A DNA stretch of 20,785 nucleotides from Thermofilaceae archaeon (GTDB lineage Archaea > Thermoproteota > Thermoprotei > Thermofilales > Thermofilaceae): contig JALVKT010000121.1 in NCBI GenBank assembly GCA_027027675.1, positions 1 to 20,785 of the forward strand. The letters are read 5' to 3'. Numbering within the stretch: position 1 is the stretch's first letter; each line of letters begins with the position of its first letter. Below are positions 1 through 7,340 of this stretch, one piece after another. The notes beneath the pieces are model-generated. The model was given only the letters and a program-made list of their open reading frames with translations. It did no database searches and had not been told where the DNA came from. The position numbers were made by a program, and so were the translations under genes.

Positions 1-71
1 GCCTCCTCGCCCAGCTTTTCGAGGGCGCCACGGCCGAACACGACCTTTGTTGGGTGCCTATACGTGAACAT
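1..71 (-). CDS. Iron-containing alcohol dehydrogenase, N-terminal fragment (gene runs off the left edge)
   Basis: Only the first 23 codons are inside the window. The translation begins MFTYRHPTKVVFGRGALEKL, which resembles the N-terminus of iron-dependent alcohol dehydrogenases (a P-T-[KR]-[IV]-x-F-G-x-G motif that opens the NAD-binding domain). Such enzymes interconvert alcohols and aldehydes or ketones with NAD(P) in the cytoplasm. I chose the ATG at 71 because a GGTGAG ribosome-binding-like stretch lies just upstream; an in-frame GTG at 83 is the alternative. The gene diverges from the one starting at 186. The metal-binding domain is outside the window, so the assignment rests on the N-terminal motif alone. 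Confidence 0.55.
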   Translation of the reverse strand, partial: MFTYRHPTKVVFGRGALEKLGEE

Positions 72-143
72 GCGCTCACCCACCGAGAGTGAATAGTGGC
101 TGCCTGGTATTTCTTCCTTTTAGCCCACTAATCTCAAATGTTT

Positions 144-152
144 GTTTTTTAT
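144..152 (+). promoter_or_regulatory. TATA box for the gene at 186
   Basis: A T-rich element (TTTTTTA) lies in otherwise GC-rich sequence. It is centred about 149, placing the predicted transcript start near 174-176, so the leader is short and contains GGGGT (177-181) as a ribosome-binding site before the TTG at 186. Confidence 0.45.
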
Positions 153-185
153 CCCGATGTTTGGGAGAAAATACTGGGGTAAGGC

Positions 186-890
186 TTGAAGGCATGTAAG
201 GTGTTCGAAGTCAAGCACCCGCTCACAGCGAAGGAGATCTATGACAGCCTCCACGGCTACACCCAGCTCTGGGAGGAGGAGCTTGATGGCCGCTCGGTCG
301 CGGTCGGCTTCCGCGTTGCCGAGGTTGAGGAGTCCGGGGACGCCGTGAGGGGCGTCGCAGAGGAGAGCTGGATACGCAGGCTCGTATTCAGGGGGGAGGA
401 GATGCGCGTCCCCGCTAGCATCCAGATCCCCTTCACGTTTATAGTCGACGGCAGGCAGGAGTTCCTCCTCGTCTATGCGAGCAGGAGGTACGCTGAGAGG
501 CTCGCCGCTAGGTTCTCGGAGATACTCTTCGACAGGCACGACATGATACTCGACCTCATGATACCGCCTGAGAAGCTGAGGGAGATCTACAGCCGGGCCG
601 CCGAGGTGAGAAGCATGGTCATGGAGGTGAACGTGGCCGGCGTGAGGAAGGTCACGCTTTTCGGCCGGGAACTCGTGTCCTCCCGAATAGTCAAGAGCTA
701 CATTTCAAGGTATAAGGGGCGTGAAAGCTACGTCATGTACAGGGACGAGGTCGGCGTCTTCGGCGTGTCAGTGAGCGCGCAGATAGTCGCGTTCTCTAGG
801 ATTAGCGACGACGACTTCGAGGCCTACATTAGGGAAATAATACTGCCGCGCGTCGAGCCCCCGCCCGAGGAGGAGGTGGAGGAGGCCTAG
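186..890 (+). CDS. Hypothetical protein, 234 aa, acidic C-terminal tail
   Basis: I do not recognise the family. The protein is soluble-looking, with no signal peptide or membrane segment and an even mix of predicted strands and helices. The N-terminal half holds an IPFTFIVDGRQEFLLVYASRR segment, the middle is helical (about 100-145), and a basic strand-rich part follows (150-190). The last ten residues are almost all proline and glutamate (PPPEEEVEEA). The TTG at 186 is chosen from its spacing to GGGGT; an in-frame GTG lies five codons later. Its TAG stop shares the tetranucleotide CTAG with the stop of the convergent korB. Codon use matches the neighbours, so it is probably a resident gene of archaeal origin. 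Function unknown. Confidence 0.75.
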   Translation: MKACKVFEVKHPLTAKEIYDSLHGYTQLWEEELDGRSVAVGFRVAEVEESGDAVRGVAEESWIRRLVFRGEEMRVPASIQIPFTFIVDGRQEFLLVYASRRYAERLAARFSEILFDRHDMILDLMIPPEKLREIYSRAAEVRSMVMEVNVAGVRKVTLFGRELVSSRIVKSYISRYKGRESYVMYRDEVGVFGVSVSAQIVAFSRISDDDFEAYIREIILPRVEPPPEEEVEEA

Positions 891-1729
891 CGGAACCTCC
901 TCCACACGGGGGAGAGGTCTACGGGGCGGGGAACCCTCTCGCCGGGCGGCGGGTTCATCGCGTGCAGGAAGTTCTCCCTGTAGACCGGCTTGTCCGTCTC
1001 GAAGAACACGCCTATGGGTATCCTCTCCTTCTCCATGCTCCTACGTATAGCCTCCTCGAGGCTGCTGGGGTCGTGGCCGGCCTCCTCGAGCTTGTATATG
1101 CGGCGCCTAACCTCGCCGTATATGTTGTAGAACGTGGCGCACGGCTGTATAACGTCTATGAAGGAGAAGCCTTTGTGCCTGACAGCCCTGACTATCAGAT
1201 CTTCCAGGTGCGGTATGTCGCCGCTGAAGCCCCTTGCCACGAATGTCGCGCCGCTCGCAAGGGCGAGGAAGAGGGGGTTTAGCGGCTCGTCGGGGTTCCC
1301 GTAGGGCGTTGACCTGGTCACGTGGCCTTTCGGCGTGGTTGGCGTCGCCTGGCCGGTGGTTAGGCCGAAGACCATGTTGTCGTGGACTATGAGCGTGATG
1401 TCTATGTTGCGGCGCGCCGCGTGGGGCAGGTGGCCCAGCCCGATCGCGTAGGCGTCTCCGTCGCCGCTGTGGCCTATGACGGTGAGCCTCGGGTTTGCAA
1501 GCTTTATCCCCGTTGCCAGTGGAAGGACGCGGCCATGTATTGTGTGGAAGGTGTTGACCCTTACGTAGCTGCTCATCCTGCCGTGGCACCCTATGCCCGT
1601 GACGAGCGCCACCTCCTCCGGCTCCAGGCCGAGGGTTGCGAGGGCCCTCCTCAGCGCCACGAGTATGCCGAAGTTCCCGCAGCCGGGGCACCACACGGGC
1701 TTCCTTCCAGTGTCAAACTTCTCCGCCAT
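887..1729 (-). CDS. korB: 2-oxoacid:ferredoxin oxidoreductase, beta subunit
   Basis: This is the thiamine-diphosphate and Fe-S subunit of the archaeal two-subunit enzyme that oxidatively decarboxylates 2-oxoacids with CoA and reduces ferredoxin. The 280 residues carry CPGCG (14-18), the ThDP/Mg motif GDGD (89-92) followed by HDNMVFGLTTGQ (116-127), and all four cysteines expected for the [4Fe-4S] cluster: C14, C17, C48 and C197, closely matching the spacing known from Sulfolobus enzymes. The ATG at 1729 follows the korA stop by six bases with a GGGGTGA ribosome-binding site inside the korA end, so the two are one operon. Electrons should leave through a separate ferredoxin, as no delta subunit is nearby. 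Substrate (2-oxoglutarate, pyruvate or broad) cannot be read with certainty. Confidence 0.93.
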   Translation of the reverse strand: MAEKFDTGRKPVWCPGCGNFGILVALRRALATLGLEPEEVALVTGIGCHGRMSSYVRVNTFHTIHGRVLPLATGIKLANPRLTVIGHSGDGDAYAIGLGHLPHAARRNIDITLIVHDNMVFGLTTGQATPTTPKGHVTRSTPYGNPDEPLNPLFLALASGATFVARGFSGDIPHLEDLIVRAVRHKGFSFIDVIQPCATFYNIYGEVRRRIYKLEEAGHDPSSLEEAIRRSMEKERIPIGVFFETDKPVYRENFLHAMNPPPGERVPRPVDLSPVWRRFR

Positions 1730-1735
1730 ACAGGT

Positions 1736-3433
1736 TCACCCCTCCTGGAAACCGGTTATCCACTCCTCAACCTCTTGTGGAGTGAACGGCCTCCCATCAT
1801 ATTTCCCGAGGAAGCCGTCCGGGGACACGAGTAGGTGCTCCCTGATGAGCCCGGCCAGCTGACCCGTCTTGTTCGCCTCTACGACGAGTATCCGCCGCGC
1901 CCCTTCAAGCTCGGAGGCCAGGCGCTCCGAGGGGAACGGGGAGAGCCACGTTAGGTGGACAACCTTCACGTCGTGCATGTCGCGCACAGCCTCTAGGACG
2001 GGGTTCTTTGTGGAGCCCCAGGTCACAACGGCTATGCTTCCCTCCCCGTACGTCTTCACCCCACGCTCGTTTGCTTCTCTGCTCATGGCTTCGAGCTTCC
2101 TAAACCTCTTGTCCTGCATCGCCCTAACGGTCTCCGCGTCGGTTGTGGCGTAGCCGTCCTCGCCGTGCTCGCTGCTGTTAGCGTTTACGAGAGCCCCCTT
2201 GGTCCCCGGTATGGCCATCGGCGAGACGCCGTCAGGCGTTATCCTGTACCTCAGGTAGGGCTCTGGGCCCTCATAGACGCCCCTCACAACCTTCCCCTCC
2301 TCGGGCTCGAGCATGGGCGGCTCGTCGACCGTCCAGTAACCCTCGGCGAGGTACTTGTCGGTCAAAACTATCACTGGCACCTGATAGCGCCACGCAAGGT
2401 TTAGGGCGTCGAAGCCGGCCATGAAGGCCTCGTATGGGTCCCCTGGGGCAAGCACTATGCGGGGGAACTCGCCCTGCGAGGCGTGAAGCACGAAGCGGAG
2501 ATCCGCCTGAGAGGTGTATGTTGGGAGCCCCGTGCTGGGGCCGGCGCGCATAGCCTCAACTATGACCACGGGCGTCTCAGTCATCGCGGCCTGGCCCAGC
2601 GCCTCCACCATAAGGGAGAAGCCCCCACCCGACGTGGCTGTCATAGCCCTTGCACCGGCGTAGGCGGCCCCCGTGACCATGTTTATGGCTGCAAGCTCGC
2701 TTTCAGGCTGCACAACGACTATCCCGTAGTCCTTCTGGAGCTCTGCGAGAAGGTGGAGTATCGGGGAGGCCGGGGTCATAGGGTAGGCGGCGTAGAAGCT
2801 GAGGCCGGCCGCCACCGCCCCCAGCGCCACGGCGCTGTTGCCGTCTATCACAACCTTTCCGGGAACCGGCGCCCCAATATGGAGAGGGGCTAGCCCCAGC
2901 TTCTCCGAGGCCTCTAGACCGTAGCGGTAGCCCCTCTCGGCCACGCGGGCGTTTAGCTCTGCGACGCTCCGCTTCTTGGCGAAGACGTCCCTTACAACGC
3001 TTTTCAGCTTCTCAACGTCTCCCCTGTATAGGCCGAATATGAAGCCTAGGCCGGCCATGTTTACCGCGACGCTCGGGGCACCCTCCTCCCGCACGGCCTT
3101 CATGAGGGGCGCCGCCACAACACCCTCTTCTCCCCGGGCGACGCTTTCATCCGCCACTATCACTTCTAGCGCCCTGTCCCTGTGCCGCCTCACGGTCTCC
3201 TTGTCGAGCGCCAGCACGGCGTCAACCTCGTCCCCGTGGGCGTAGACTGGGCGTAGAGAGGCGGTCACTATCATCCACTGGTGTCCCCCCCGGATTATGG
3301 AGGGGTACTCGTTGTCGCCGTGGACGTAGTAGCCGTGCCTGTAGAGGGTCTTGGCCGCTACGAGGCCGGACCTGAAGACCCCGGCGCCGGCCGGGCCGCC
3401 CACGAGCACCGAGAACTCCTCCTTGCTCTCCAC
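1736..3433 (-). CDS. korA: 2-oxoacid:ferredoxin oxidoreductase, fused gamma-alpha subunit
   Basis: Partner of korB. The N-terminal third (about residues 7-180) is the gamma domain, with GGPAGAGV (12-19) and NEYPSIIRGGHQ; the rest is the alpha domain with YPMTPAS (about 217), the variant of the YPITPSS active-site motif, then QPESELAAINMVTGAAYAG and GGGFSLMVEALG. The C-terminal part carries the transketolase-C-like fold. This gamma-alpha fusion is the usual crenarchaeal form. I place the start at the GTG at 3433 (565 aa): GAGGTG precedes it by seven bases, and the TATATA at 3470-3475 puts the transcript start near 3448. A TTG at 3466 would add 11 residues but lies upstream of that predicted transcript start. 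Confidence 0.92.
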   Translation of the reverse strand: MESKEEFSVLVGGPAGAGVFRSGLVAAKTLYRHGYYVHGDNEYPSIIRGGHQWMIVTASLRPVYAHGDEVDAVLALDKETVRRHRDRALEVIVADESVARGEEGVVAAPLMKAVREEGAPSVAVNMAGLGFIFGLYRGDVEKLKSVVRDVFAKKRSVAELNARVAERGYRYGLEASEKLGLAPLHIGAPVPGKVVIDGNSAVALGAVAAGLSFYAAYPMTPASPILHLLAELQKDYGIVVVQPESELAAINMVTGAAYAGARAMTATSGGGFSLMVEALGQAAMTETPVVIVEAMRAGPSTGLPTYTSQADLRFVLHASQGEFPRIVLAPGDPYEAFMAGFDALNLAWRYQVPVIVLTDKYLAEGYWTVDEPPMLEPEEGKVVRGVYEGPEPYLRYRITPDGVSPMAIPGTKGALVNANSSEHGEDGYATTDAETVRAMQDKRFRKLEAMSREANERGVKTYGEGSIAVVTWGSTKNPVLEAVRDMHDVKVVHLTWLSPFPSERLASELEGARRILVVEANKTGQLAGLIREHLLVSPDGFLGKYDGRPFTPQEVEEWITGFQEG

Positions 3434-3468
3434 TAGGTCGCACCTCAGGATTTTTACTAATGTCAACG

Positions 3469-3477
3469 TCTATATAC
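3469..3477 (-). promoter_or_regulatory. TATA box for korAB, possibly shared with the divergent gene
   Basis: The TATATA core is self-complementary. On the minus strand it sits about 25 bp before a predicted start near 3448 that leaves a short leader with GAGGTG before GTG 3433. On the plus strand it is about 26 bp before the GTG at 3499. Purines flanking the minus-strand upstream side (AAACCGG) look more like a BRE, so korA is the surer target. Confidence 0.55.
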
Positions 3478-3498
3478 CGGTTTCCGCCCAGGAAAGCT

Positions 3499-3966
3499 GT
3501 GGAAGAGCCGCCGCGGAGACCCGGAATCTACGCGCTGATAATAGAGGTTCCATCCCCCCTACGCGTGAAGGTGGGAAGCCTTGGGGCACAGCTCTTCAGC
3601 CAGGGATGCTACGTGTACATAGGCTCCGCAAAGGGGCCCGGGGGTCTCAGAGCCAGGGTTCTGAGGCACCTCTCCGCGGAGAAGAGGGTTAAGTGGCATA
3701 TAGACTATCTTCTCACAAGCGGGGCAAGGGTCTTCGCGGCCGTGTACGCGGAGGAGAGGGACGAGCCGGAGTGCGTGCTGACGCCGCTCCTAGAGGAGAG
3801 GGGCTTTAAGCACTGGGTGCCGGGCTTCGGGTCGAGCGACTGTAAGCGTGGCTGCAGATCCCACCTCCTAGCATGCCCGCTGCCCTGCCCTGAATGCTTG
3901 GGAAAAGTTGAGGAGGTGTTTCGGGTGCTCGGCTTAAAGCCTAAAACAATGGTTGTGAAAAACTAA
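3499..3966 (+). CDS. DUF123-family protein (GIY-YIG / Uri-superfamily endonuclease-like)
   Basis: The core begins PGIYALIIEV, followed by KVGSLGAQLFSQGCYVYIGSAKGPGGLRARVLRHL and KVKWHIDYLLT-like sequence (KRVKWHIDYLLTSG), then a cysteine-rich end (C-x(3)-C near CKRGC, then CPLPCPEC). These are the landmarks of DUF123, a GIY-YIG-related family that occurs alone in archaea or joined to endonuclease III. GIY and YIG elements are recognisable as GIY and YIG. Its cellular role is not established; a DNA repair nuclease is an inference from the fold. I start at GTG 3499 because both TATA-like elements in the 3450-3477 interval lie downstream of, or too close to, the ATG at 3460. That ATG would add 13 residues and remains possible. 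Confidence 0.8.
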   Translation: MEEPPRRPGIYALIIEVPSPLRVKVGSLGAQLFSQGCYVYIGSAKGPGGLRARVLRHLSAEKRVKWHIDYLLTSGARVFAAVYAEERDEPECVLTPLLEERGFKHWVPGFGSSDCKRGCRSHLLACPLPCPECLGKVEEVFRVLGLKPKTMVVKN

Positions 3967-3982
3967 AAAAGCTAAGAGGGTT

Positions 3983-4600
3983 TTAGGCGAAGACCACGCG
4001 CCTGTTCTTAAGGCTCCTGTTCAGGAGGTCTGCGTGCTCAAGTGTAACCTGGTACTCCCTAAGCCTTTCCAGCTCAAGCCCTGGAATCTTCACCTTGTTC
4101 ACGTAAACCTTCCCCTCCTCGAAGCCCACGGTGTAGACGTAGACGTTCCTCTCAGAGAGATACTTCTTAACCTCCGCGTAGCTCAGGGCCTCCTTGAGGC
4201 CGCCCGCAGCGAATATCCTCACATGCACAACTATGTCGCCTGGAACCCCGTGGGAGGCTAGGGCCCTGAGGAGGGCTGTGAAGAGCTTCTTCGTCTCCTC
4301 AATGGGGGTTTCCCCGCCAAACTGGAGCAGCACGACCTGCGGTGCAAACTCCTTTATTCTCTCCGCGAGCTCGTCCACGTTGCCCTCCTCGGCCAGGAAG
4401 TGGTACGTTACGCCGCCGCTGAGGGTCAGGTACGCGGCCTCGGTTGCCGTCGCTATCGCGGTGCAGATAACGTTCTTCTGGGCGACTACGGCTAGCTTGT
4501 TTACGCCTAGGTCGGCTATGGCCTTTCCGACTAGTCGGCCCGTGAGGGCTCTCAGGTATATTTCTTCTTCGAACGTTGTCAGCGCCACTTTTCTCACCAC
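3983..4600 (-). CDS. Hypothetical protein, 205 aa, under a palindrome-containing promoter
   Basis: I do not recognise the family. The protein looks like an alpha/beta cytoplasmic protein: strand-helix alternation in KLAVVAQKNVICTAIATATEAAYLTL (35-60), then APQVVLLQFGG (about 88) and GDIVVHVRIFAAGG (about 125), ending in a basic tail (LKNRRVVFA). No membrane segment or signal. The GTG at 4600 (followed by a second GTG) lies 25 bp from the centre of an ATATTTTTA box, so the message is probably leaderless. It lies downstream of nicotinate phosphoribosyltransferase in the same direction with an 83-bp gap that holds its own promoter. A link to NAD metabolism is a guess from position only. Confidence 0.75.
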   Translation of the reverse strand: MVRKVALTTFEEEIYLRALTGRLVGKAIADLGVNKLAVVAQKNVICTAIATATEAAYLTLSGGVTYHFLAEEGNVDELAERIKEFAPQVVLLQFGGETPIEETKKLFTALLRALASHGVPGDIVVHVRIFAAGGLKEALSYAEVKKYLSERNVYVYTVGFEEGKVYVNKVKIPGLELERLREYQVTLEHADLLNRSLKNRRVVFA

Positions 4601-4605
4601 CCCAA

Positions 4606-4622
4606 TTATGACAGTGTCATAA
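4606..4622. promoter_or_regulatory. Perfect 17-bp palindrome (operator-like)
   Basis: TTATGACA, one central G, then TGTCATAA: both 8-bp arms match perfectly. It occupies the stretch between the minus-strand TATA box (about 4620-4628, partly overlapped) and the predicted start at 4600. A dimeric repressor bound here would block TFB or polymerase access. The bound protein is unknown. Confidence 0.6.
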
Positions 4623-4628
4623 AAATAT
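4620..4628 (-). promoter_or_regulatory. TATA box for the 205-aa gene
   Basis: Minus-strand ATATTTTTA centred about 25 bp from the GTG at 4600, the expected distance for a leaderless archaeal transcript. Confidence 0.55.
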
Positions 4629-4683
4629 CTTTATGTAATAATCTTGACAAACACTCTCCAGAGAAGAGGCGAAAAATATGGAG

Positions 4684-5925
4684 CTAGGGCCTCAGCCCTA
4701 TGAACTCCTCCTCACTCATCGAGAATGCCTCCTCTAGGAGGCGGCGCTTAACGCTGTCCGGAGGCTCCGGCTCCTTCACAATCTTCCCGTCGACCATGTA
4801 TGTTTCGAGGAGAGGCTTCATTTCTCCGCCGCACTTGGGGCAGCGTGGAGGCTCCGCCTCCAGAGGCCTTACAACTATCGTGTGGCAACGGTCGCACTTG
4901 TACACCTGTTTCCTCCCCGCGTATTTTCCGCGCTTAGAGAGAGGCCTCCACTTCCCGTCGACGTTGACGGCCGTTATGTCGAGCGCATAGTCTATGGGCC
5001 TCGCAGCCGCGATAGCGGCTCCCACGCCGAAGGCCTCCGCGCCCGCCTCTTTTAGGCGGGGTATCTGGTACTCGTCTATGCCTCCGGAGACGACGATCTT
5101 CACGTGCTTGCAGCCGTTTACGTCAAGCTTCCACCTAACCTCCCTTATGATGTCCGCGAAGTCGCCCCTCCTGCTGCTGGGCGTGTCGAGGCGCACGCCC
5201 CAGAGCCTGTCGCCTAGGAGCTTGCAGGCCGTGAGGGCCTCCTCCGTCTCGTCGTAGAAGGTGTCGACGAGGGCTATCCTCTTGACGTCGGGCTCCACGT
5301 GCCTGTCGAAGGCCAGCCAGGCCTCCCTGTGGTCGCCCCTGCGGGCCCGGAAGATTATCATTAGGCTGTGGGGCATCGTGCCTGTAGGCTTTATGCCGAG
5401 CCTCTCCGCCCCGGCTATCGCCGAGACACCGTCGGCGCCGCCCAGGTACGCGTAGTACTCCACGAAGGGGGCTAGCGCGGGGTGCTGCCTCCTGGCCCCG
5501 AAGGATAACACGATCTTGTCGCCCGCGGCCCTTTTAACCCTCGCCGCCTTCGTCGCTATGCTGCTTGCGGAGCCCAGGAAACCGAGCAGGGGTGTCTCGA
5601 GCTCTAGGAAGTCGCCGTAGCGCCCCTCGATTGTCAGCACGGGCACCTTGACCCCGTAGTAGTCTCTCGGCTGGAAGAGCGTGCCTTCGGGGAGGGAGCG
5701 TATCGTCACCCTCCTCCCCTCGAAGAGCGTGAGAACCTCCCTTAGGCCCGCGTAGACCACCCAGCGGTACTCCCTGGGGAGCCCGCTCACGGTGGTCTCC
5801 ATGTGTACAAGGGTGTCGGCGAGTCCTTCAGCCTCGAGAATCTTCTTGGTGCGGATAAAGTATACGTCCGTGGTTTTGCCCTCGGCGACCTCGTCGTAAG
5901 TGGCAAATAGGAAGTTTTTTCCCAT
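4684..5925 (-). CDS. pncB: Nicotinate phosphoribosyltransferase, archaeal type with zinc ribbon
   Basis: The enzyme joins nicotinate and PRPP to give nicotinate mononucleotide, the entry step of NAD salvage. Its 413 residues show the family landmarks in order: SFGARRQHPA (141-150, with the active-site RRxHP), the GTMPHS segment (182-187), VRLDTPS (244-250) and the phosphate-binding SGGID (280-284). A C-terminal zinc ribbon follows, with C344-x2-C347 and C362-x2-C365, as in archaeal members. The ATG at 5925 is preceded by GGGG eight bases upstream, and an ACAATATC element near 5962-5968 could give a short leader. It lies 45 bp after a winged-helix regulator gene in the same direction, so co-transcription or regulation by it is plausible. 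Confidence 0.9.
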   Translation of the reverse strand: MGKNFLFATYDEVAEGKTTDVYFIRTKKILEAEGLADTLVHMETTVSGLPREYRWVVYAGLREVLTLFEGRRVTIRSLPEGTLFQPRDYYGVKVPVLTIEGRYGDFLELETPLLGFLGSASSIATKAARVKRAAGDKIVLSFGARRQHPALAPFVEYYAYLGGADGVSAIAGAERLGIKPTGTMPHSLMIIFRARRGDHREAWLAFDRHVEPDVKRIALVDTFYDETEEALTACKLLGDRLWGVRLDTPSSRRGDFADIIREVRWKLDVNGCKHVKIVVSGGIDEYQIPRLKEAGAEAFGVGAAIAAARPIDYALDITAVNVDGKWRPLSKRGKYAGRKQVYKCDRCHTIVVRPLEAEPPRCPKCGGEMKPLLETYMVDGKIVKEPEPPDSVKRRLLEEAFSMSEEEFIGLRP

Positions 5926-5970
5926 CTCTTATTCCCCAAGTGTATGGAAGGTGCCTCGATGTAGATATTG

Positions 5971-6228
5971 TTACTCCTCCAATGCCAGGCTGCCCAAGAA
6001 GTGCCTCCGGTCCACGTAGAGCTCCAGCCTGTTGCCCCTCTTCACCTCGCGGATCAGCCCCACCCTCTCCAGTATGACTATGTGGCCGGAGACGCTGCCC
6101 AGGCTCACCCCGAGCTCCCTTGAAAGCTCCCTTATGGAGGCTCCCGGGTTTTCGAGGAGGTAGCGGACTATGCGCCTCCTCACAGGGTTTCTCAGGGCGT
6201 CCCCCACGGTGAGCACCTTGCTGGGCAT
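5971..6228 (-). CDS. ArsR-like winged-helix transcriptional regulator, 85 aa
   Basis: A compact one-domain DNA-binding protein. Residues from about 8 read as DALRNPVRRRIVRYLLENPG, then a helix-turn-helix (SIRELSRELGVSLGSVSGHI) whose recognition helix leads into VILERVGLIREVKRGNRLEL, the wing. This is the ArsR/HTH_20 pattern of archaea. It has no cysteine, so it is not a thiol metal sensor. The ATG at 6228 is fixed by a strong GGAGGGGA ribosome-binding site five bases upstream; a TTG at 6270 in the same frame is unlikely. It precedes the nicotinate phosphoribosyltransferase gene and diverges from mevalonate kinase. Its ligand and targets are unknown. Confidence 0.82.
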   Translation of the reverse strand: MPSKVLTVGDALRNPVRRRIVRYLLENPGASIRELSRELGVSLGSVSGHIVILERVGLIREVKRGNRLELYVDRRHFLGSLALEE

Positions 6229-6296
6229 CGACTCCCCTCCGGCGCTATGGGGTGGATAGGCGGGAATCAAAGATAAGGTCTTCGCAGACCCCGCAA

Positions 6297-6305
6297 GGTA
6301 TACTA
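6297..6305 (+). promoter_or_regulatory. TATA box for mevalonate kinase
   Basis: GGTATACTA centred near 6301 predicts a transcript start near 6327, giving a leader that carries GAGGTG (6329-6334) before the ATG at 6340. Confidence 0.5.
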
Positions 6306-6339
6306 TTGCCGCCTCCCCCTAGAGGTAGAGGTGGCACGC

Positions 6340-7308
6340 ATGGGCAGGGCTGTAGCGTCAGCCCCCGGGAAGACCATACTTTTCGGCGAGCACTTCGTGG
6401 TAGCAGGCGAGCCCGCCATCGCTGTGGCGGTCGGCCTTAGGGCTAGGGTCGAAGCCGTCCTCACCGGGGGGCGGGAGATAGAGGTGGAGTCGAGAAACCT
6501 CGGCTTGAGGGCCAGCTTCACCGTGGGAGGAGACGGTGGAGGCCCCCTCTACCCTGTGGCGGTGGCCGCGGCGGAGGCGTTAAGGGAGGCGGGCATTGAG
6601 GGGGGAGTCCGGGTGGTCGTCGACTCCGAGATACCTCCGGCCGCGGGGATGGGCAGCTCGGCCGCCGTCGCAGTGGCCACGGTGGCCGCCGTGGCGGCCG
6701 CGGGGGGCGTGGAGCTGGAGCCCGGCAGGGTTTCGGAGCTCGCGTACCGGGCGGAGGAGGTGGTGCACGGCAAGCCGAGCGGCATAGACAACACGGTGTC
6801 CGCGTTGGGCGGCGCCGTCCTCTACAGGAAGGGTGTGGGTGCGCGCAGCCTCGAGGCGGACTTTTCGCCGGTCTCCATAGTCCTTGCTGACACGGGGCGC
6901 CCGAGGAACACGGGCGAAATGGTGAGGAGGGTTTTGGAGCTGAGGGACGCGTTTCCCGAAGTCCTCGGGCACGTGTACAGGGCCGCTGGGGCGCTTGTCG
7001 AGCGCGCCGCTGTGCACCTTGAGCGGGGCGAGTTTGAGGCGCTGGGCCGCCTGATGAACGTGAACCACGGGCTTCTCTCGGCGGTTGGCGTCTCCACCGT
7101 GGAGATTGAGGAGCTGGTCTACAGGGCTAGGGAGGCTGGCGCGCTGGGGGCTAAGCTCACCGGCGCGGGAGGCGGGGGCTTCATCGTCGCGCTTGCGTGG
7201 AGGGAGTCCGCAGGGAAGGTGGCTGAGGCGTTGAGAGAGGTTTCGGGCCGCGTATACGTGGCGCCCGTGGAGGCAGTGGGGGTTCGGGTGGAGGAGAGAG
7301 ATATATAG
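6340..7308 (+). CDS. mvk: Mevalonate kinase
   Basis: A GHMP-family kinase that phosphorylates mevalonate with ATP in the pathway to isoprenoids, which archaea need for ether lipids. The 322 residues show the three family motifs: ASAPGKTILFGEHFVV at the N-terminus, the phosphate loop PPAAGMGSSAAVAV (about 99-112), and KLTGAGGGGFIVAL near the C-terminus; GKPSGIDN (about 144-151) is the segment that carries the catalytic aspartate. The length is normal for archaea. I start at ATG 6340, which has GAGGTG five bases upstream; the in-frame GTG at 6331 would add three residues. No other mevalonate-pathway gene is in the window. Confidence 0.93.
   Translation: MGRAVASAPGKTILFGEHFVVAGEPAIAVAVGLRARVEAVLTGGREIEVESRNLGLRASFTVGGDGGGPLYPVAVAAAEALREAGIEGGVRVVVDSEIPPAAGMGSSAAVAVATVAAVAAAGGVELEPGRVSELAYRAEEVVHGKPSGIDNTVSALGGAVLYRKGVGARSLEADFSPVSIVLADTGRPRNTGEMVRRVLELRDAFPEVLGHVYRAAGALVERAAVHLERGEFEALGRLMNVNHGLLSAVGVSTVEIEELVYRAREAGALGAKLTGAGGGGFIVALAWRESAGKVAEALREVSGRVYVAPVEAVGVRVEERDI
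7299..7307 (+). promoter_or_regulatory. TATA box overlapping the mevalonate kinase stop codon
   Basis: AGATATATA ends inside the TAG stop of mevalonate kinase. Centred near 7303, it predicts a start near 7329, just before GGGGTG and the ATG at 7341. Confidence 0.45.
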
Positions 7309-7340
7309 GAGGCCCGGAATCCTTGGCGGGGTGGGATGGC

